In this document: one piece after another, positions 4,560 to 7,274 of the stretch
Numbering within the stretch: position 1 is the stretch's first letter
How the letters are laid out: each line of letters starts with the position of its first letter
From: Candidatus Aenigmatarchaeota archaeon
Lineage (GTDB): Archaea; EX4484-52; B79-G9
NCBI GenBank assembly: GCA_023142905.1
Contig: JAGLIP010000036.1
Location: 1 to 7,274, forward strand
Direction of reading: 5' to 3'
Length of the DNA: 7,274 nucleotides
Notes under the pieces: model-generated
The model's input: only the letters and a program-made list of their open reading frames with translations
What the model was told of the DNA's origin: nothing
Database searches by the model: none
Translations under genes and position numbers: made by a program

Positions 4560-7094
4560 ATGATTAAATTTGATAAGATTATCATACATGGCTTTAAGTC
4601 ATTTGCAAGAAAAACAGTTATCCCTCTTTTTGACGGGTTCAATGCAGTGATTGGCCCCAACGGCTCGGGCAAGTCCAATGTTACTGATGCCCTTATCTTT
4701 GTTCTTGGAAGAAATTCGCGCTCCATGCGAGCTGGGCGGATGGATCATGTCATCTACAACGGCGGGCATGGAAAAACACCTGCGGACTATGCTGTAGTTG
4801 AGCTATACCTCAATAATTCTGATAAGACAATACCTGAAATGGATGAAGAGATTATAATATCCAGGAAAGTAAACAGGCACGGAACATCTTATTATCGCCT
4901 CAACGGCAAGATGTCTACAAGAGGGAATATAACAGATATTCTTAAAAAAGCAGGGACATCACCCGACGGAAACAATTTCATACAGCAGGGAGATGTAACG
5001 CATATAATTGATATGAAGCCAAAAGAGAGGCGGGAAGTAATTGATGATGTTGCAGGCATTAAAGAATACAACGAAAAAAAAGCAAAGGCAATAGAAGAGC
5101 TTACAGAAGCCGAGAGGAATCTTGAAGATGCAAGCATTATACTTGGGCAGAAAGATGAGACGGTAAAGAAGCTTCAAAAAGAGCGCGACAATGCCATTAA
5201 AGTAAAGGAAATGGAACTGTCTCTTGAAAAAGCGCGCGCGCAAATGGCCTTTACGCGCGTGAATGTTGTAAGGGGCGCGCTTGAAAATATTGACAGCACA
5301 CTAAAGCTTAAAGAGGGCGAGAAAAAATCACTTGTCGGAAATGTCGGTGATTATGATGACGGGCTTGAAAGTATTGAAAAGCAGATAAAAGAAATTGAAA
5401 ACACCATATTAAAAAAAAGTGTCAATGCTGAACTCAGGGGCGAAATAGACGAAATAAATTCACGGATACTAAAAAGAGAAGGATTGATAAACGCAAACAG
5501 GCGAGAGATAGAAACTCTTGACAGCATGATTGAAAAACTAAGCACTATTGCTGACAGAAAGGGCGAGGGTGTCGGCAGCCGTTCTGTGCGCGCAATACTG
5601 AACAGCGGTCTTGATATTGCGGGAACAATAAGGGATTTAGGCTCTGTTGGCGCCCAGTTTCAGACAGCAATACAGATTGCGGCCGGGGGGCACATAAACG
5701 ACATTGTGGTTGAAAAAGAAAACACCGCAATACAGGGTGTTGACTATCTTAAAAGCAATGGCCTTGGGCGTGTGAGATTTCTTCCGCTTGACAGGATAAG
5801 AAACCCGCCAAGCTCTGCAAAAGCAGAGCTTGCATCAAAGATGCCCGGCATTCTTGATTTTGCAGTCAATCTGGTAAATTATAATGCTAAATACTCAGAA
5901 GCCTTCAGAAATGTTTTTAGGGACACGCTTGTTGCAGATTCTGTTGATGCTGCAAGGAAAGTCAGGGGACTTCGAGTCGTAACTCTTGACGGCGAGCTTT
6001 TTGAAGCAGGCGGCGCGATTGTTGGAGGTTCCATAAACAAGGCAAATAAAAATATCAATATTTCTGATGTGACAGACATAAGGGAATACGAGGGAAAGAA
6101 AATCAAGCTTAATTCTGAAATTGAAGACATTAAAAAAGAGATTGGGGATTTAAACATTCTTCTTGATGAGAAACGAGCTTTAGAGAAAAAAGAAGGCGGG
6201 GATGTTGTTGCATTCCAACAGAAAAAAGAAGAGCTTGAAGAAAAAATCGAAGAAATGAAAAAATCCAGAAAAGGGCAATACGAACAGAACCTGACACTTG
6301 ACTCTGAAGTGCAGAACCTGAAATTAAGGCGAGCCCGGCTTGAAGCAGAATACGACACACTTAAGCTTGATTTCGAAAAATACAAAGATAAAGAACAAGA
6401 GCTTGAAAAGGGCGACCCCGATAAGCTTGACCGCGAGATTAGAAGCCTTGAGAGAAGCCTTAGGAATATCGGCCTTGTGAATATGAAATCAATTGAAGAA
6501 TTCGATGAAATTGAAAAGGACTATCTTGATTTCAAAAAGAAAGTCGAGAACCTAAAAGAAGAGCGGGCTTCAATTGAACAGATGATAGAACAGATAGAAG
6601 AGAAGAGAAAAATCATGTTTAAGACCACGCTTGACTTTGTATCAAAAGCATTTTCAGAAGTTTATTTTGATGTAAATGGCGGCGAAGCGCGGCTTGAAAT
6701 TGAGGATGAAGAGGATATCGAGTCCGGGCTTTTAATAAAAGCGCAGCCCAAAAGCAAAAAGCTTATGACAATTGATCTTCTTTCAGGCGGGGAGAAAACA
6801 ATGACTGCAATTGCGTTTTTGTTTGCGCTCCAAAGATACAGGCCGTCGCCGTTCTATATATTGGATGAAATTGATGCAGCACTTGATAAGGCAAATGCAG
6901 AGATAATCGGAGACATTATATTGAAATATTCCGGAAGCGCGCAGTTCCTTGTAATTTCGCACAATGACATAACTGTGCGCCGCTCAAAGAGGGTTTACGG
7001 TATCTCAATGCAGCAGGGAATCTCACAGGTATTTGGTGTCCGGCTCGATGAGGAAGGGCGAGCTGTTGAGACGACGAGTGCCAGTGCTGTTTGA
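4560..7094 (+). CDS. smc: chromosome segregation ATPase SMC, short-armed form
   Basis: SMC is the ATPase of prokaryotic condensin; it forms a ring with ScpA-type kleisin and organises and separates chromosomes. The N-terminal head has Walker A GPNGSGKS (32-39), and IQQGDV with Q-loop glutamine 142 or 143. A proline-free coiled coil runs from about 165 to 332. The hinge (about 335-495) ends in GGAIVGGS (484-491) and contains the glycine-rich dimer segment AIQIAAGGHINDIVV. The returning coil (about 500-685) includes the joint motif GLVNMKSIEEF (638-648). The C-terminal head has signature LSGGEK (741-746), Walker B FYILDE (765-770), D-loop and H-loop His801. All catalytic parts are intact, yet the protein is 844 residues against about 1150-1200 in typical SMCs; both arms are about half length. 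No scpA follows. Rad50 is excluded by the SMC hinge in place of a zinc hook. Confidence 0.96.
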   Translation: MIKFDKIIIHGFKSFARKTVIPLFDGFNAVIGPNGSGKSNVTDALIFVLGRNSRSMRAGRMDHVIYNGGHGKTPADYAVVELYLNNSDKTIPEMDEEIIISRKVNRHGTSYYRLNGKMSTRGNITDILKKAGTSPDGNNFIQQGDVTHIIDMKPKERREVIDDVAGIKEYNEKKAKAIEELTEAERNLEDASIILGQKDETVKKLQKERDNAIKVKEMELSLEKARAQMAFTRVNVVRGALENIDSTLKLKEGEKKSLVGNVGDYDDGLESIEKQIKEIENTILKKSVNAELRGEIDEINSRILKREGLINANRREIETLDSMIEKLSTIADRKGEGVGSRSVRAILNSGLDIAGTIRDLGSVGAQFQTAIQIAAGGHINDIVVEKENTAIQGVDYLKSNGLGRVRFLPLDRIRNPPSSAKAELASKMPGILDFAVNLVNYNAKYSEAFRNVFRDTLVADSVDAARKVRGLRVVTLDGELFEAGGAIVGGSINKANKNINISDVTDIREYEGKKIKLNSEIEDIKKEIGDLNILLDEKRALEKKEGGDVVAFQQKKEELEEKIEEMKKSRKGQYEQNLTLDSEVQNLKLRRARLEAEYDTLKLDFEKYKDKEQELEKGDPDKLDREIRSLERSLRNIGLVNMKSIEEFDEIEKDYLDFKKKVENLKEERASIEQMIEQIEEKRKIMFKTTLDFVSKAFSEVYFDVNGGEARLEIEDEEDIESGLLIKAQPKSKKLMTIDLLSGGEKTMTAIAFLFALQRYRPSPFYILDEIDAALDKANAEIIGDIILKYSGSAQFLVISHNDITVRRSKRVYGISMQQGISQVFGVRLDEEGRAVETTSASAV

Positions 7095-7202
7095 TTTATT
7101 GGTTAAAATTCGTTATGTTCGCATTGTTTCTTTTTTTCTCACTTCTGCTGTATGTGGGAACAAATTTCCTTAAAATGTTTTCTTCATATTCTGTTATGCT
7201 TT
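7095..7202. other. intergenic region between smc and the edge element
   Basis: This gap lies between the smc stop and the stop of the minus-strand frame that enters from the right edge. It holds a T-rich run just after smc and no reading frame of note. If the edge element is IS200/IS605-like with its right end at about 7215-7255, part of this sequence or of 7205-7235 would be the flank copied into the guide portion of its RNA. No kleisin (scpA) gene starts here. Confidence 0.5.
7126..7140 (+). terminator. poly-T terminator after smc
   Basis: The run GTTTCTTTTTTTCTC begins 32 bases after the smc stop codon. Archaeal RNA polymerase terminates at such T-tracts on the non-template strand without needing a hairpin, and none precedes this one. 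It lies before the convergent right-edge element, where termination would be expected. Confidence 0.5.
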
Positions 7203-7274
7203 TTATGCTCTCGTGTCATGAAACATTGGTTCGTACCCCGCCCTAAAGGACGGGGCTTGTTCAAGTTTCAAGCC
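7203..7274 (-). CDS. tnpB: possible 3' end of an IS200/IS605-type tnpB (partial, cut by the window edge)
   Basis: On the minus strand a frame enters from the right edge and ends at TAA (7203-7205), giving 23 residues. They start GLKLEQAPSFRAGY, and the APSFRAG part is encoded by the GC-rich hairpin. From memory, many TnpB proteins end in (E/Q)APSFRAG or close variants, because the last codons overlap the right-end hairpin of the element. Here the codon after GGG is TAC where a TAG stop is common, so the frame runs ten codons further. TnpB is an RNA-guided DNA nuclease related to Cas12. None of its catalytic RuvC or zinc-finger region is in the window, so the call rests on the C-terminus and hairpin alone. 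The frame could also be non-coding sequence of a decayed element. Confidence 0.45.
   Translation of the reverse strand, partial: GLKLEQAPSFRAGYEPMFHDTRA
7236..7255 (-). mobile_element. right-end hairpin of an IS200/IS605-like element; probable TnpB guide-RNA (omega/reRNA) scaffold stem
   Basis: On the minus strand CCCCG (7255-7251) pairs with CGGGG (7240-7236), followed inward by a U-G wobble and two more C-G pairs around a UUUA loop. This gives an 8-bp stem with no mismatch in minus-strand RNA; on the plus strand the wobble becomes a C-A mismatch. GCCCCGTCCTTTAGGGCGGG is a layout I know from many IS200/IS605 right ends, where the stem is recognised by the TnpA transposase and forms part of the TnpB-bound RNA. 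The exact element end cannot be fixed, because neither the left end nor the target motif is visible. A plain GC-rich terminator is the main alternative, but no T-tract follows it. Confidence 0.55.
7254..7274 (-). repeat. 6-bp inverted repeat competing with the right-end hairpin
   Basis: GGCTTG at 7254-7259 and CAAGCC at 7269-7274 are exact reverse complements separated by 9 bases. The stem shares bases 7254-7255 with the GC-rich hairpin next to it, so the two helices partly exclude each other unless one opens. It may extend past the window edge. In a TnpB-associated RNA it could form an upstream scaffold stem, but this is inference. Confidence 0.45.

Noticed and set aside
4541..4567. ATG at 4541 opening a short frame overlapping the smc start
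   Set aside because: It gives only eight codons, out of frame with smc and without a ribosome-binding site. The ATG at 4560 has GGGAG before it and the right SMC N-terminus.
5879..6385. 168-codon frame antisense to smc, rich in Ser and Phe
   Set aside because: It is the mirror image of Lys/Glu-rich coiled-coil codons of smc, which leave few stops on the opposite strand. It has no ribosome site and no recognisable protein content.
7236..7255. GC-rich hairpin as an intrinsic terminator for smc
   Set aside because: It has a mismatch on the plus strand and no T-tract after it, whereas a good poly-T run already follows smc at 7126-7140.
1..7274. CRISPR array, tRNA or rRNA genes
   Set aside because: No regularly spaced repeats and no tRNA- or rRNA-like segments were seen by reading; a covariance-model scan could not be run.

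Overview
The window looks like a compact chromosomal segment of an archaeon, plausibly a DPANN-type lineage, although the taxon cannot be fixed from sequence alone. The archaeal signs are a 226-residue archaeal-type triosephosphate isomerase, a preflagellin/prepilin (A24) peptidase with a C-terminal extension, an archaeal/bacterial-type SMC, TATA boxes about 25 bases upstream of start codons (leaderless transcripts), and a poly-T tract as the likely terminator after smc. Base composition is moderately AT-rich and coding density is high.

Layout. Bases 1-307 hold no gene I can support, only AT-rich inverted repeats and a TATA-like palindrome. A possible 81-codon gene of unknown function follows on the plus strand (308-553), with a TTG start behind a good Shine-Dalgarno match. 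It converges, with a 4-base gap, on a minus-strand block. Read in its own direction, that block runs: A24 prepilin peptidase (4403-3453), GH15-family glycoside hydrolase (3416-2340), triosephosphate isomerase (2274-1594) and a GalT-family hexose-1-phosphate nucleotidyltransferase (1601-558). The last two overlap by 8 bases and are almost certainly co-transcribed. The first three each have their own TATA box. A 156-base divergent promoter region separates the peptidase from smc (4560-7094, plus strand).

How the genes fit together. The GH15 enzyme, TpiA and the GalT homologue suggest a small cytosolic carbohydrate module: release of glucose from an alpha-glucan, interconversion of triose phosphates in glycolysis/gluconeogenesis, and sugar-nucleotide exchange. 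The prepilin peptidase serves surface pili or archaella whose subunits lie elsewhere. SMC is the ATPase of the chromosome-organising condensin.

Two points stand out. First, SMC has only 844 residues: heads, hinge and head-proximal joint are intact, but both coiled-coil arms are about half the usual length. Second, the right edge (about 7203-7274) carries, on the minus strand, what looks like the last codons of an IS200/IS605-type tnpB overlapping a GC-rich right-end hairpin. The hairpin pairs fully only in the minus-strand RNA, as expected for a TnpB guide (omega/reRNA) scaffold. The rest of that element lies outside the window, so the assignment is provisional.
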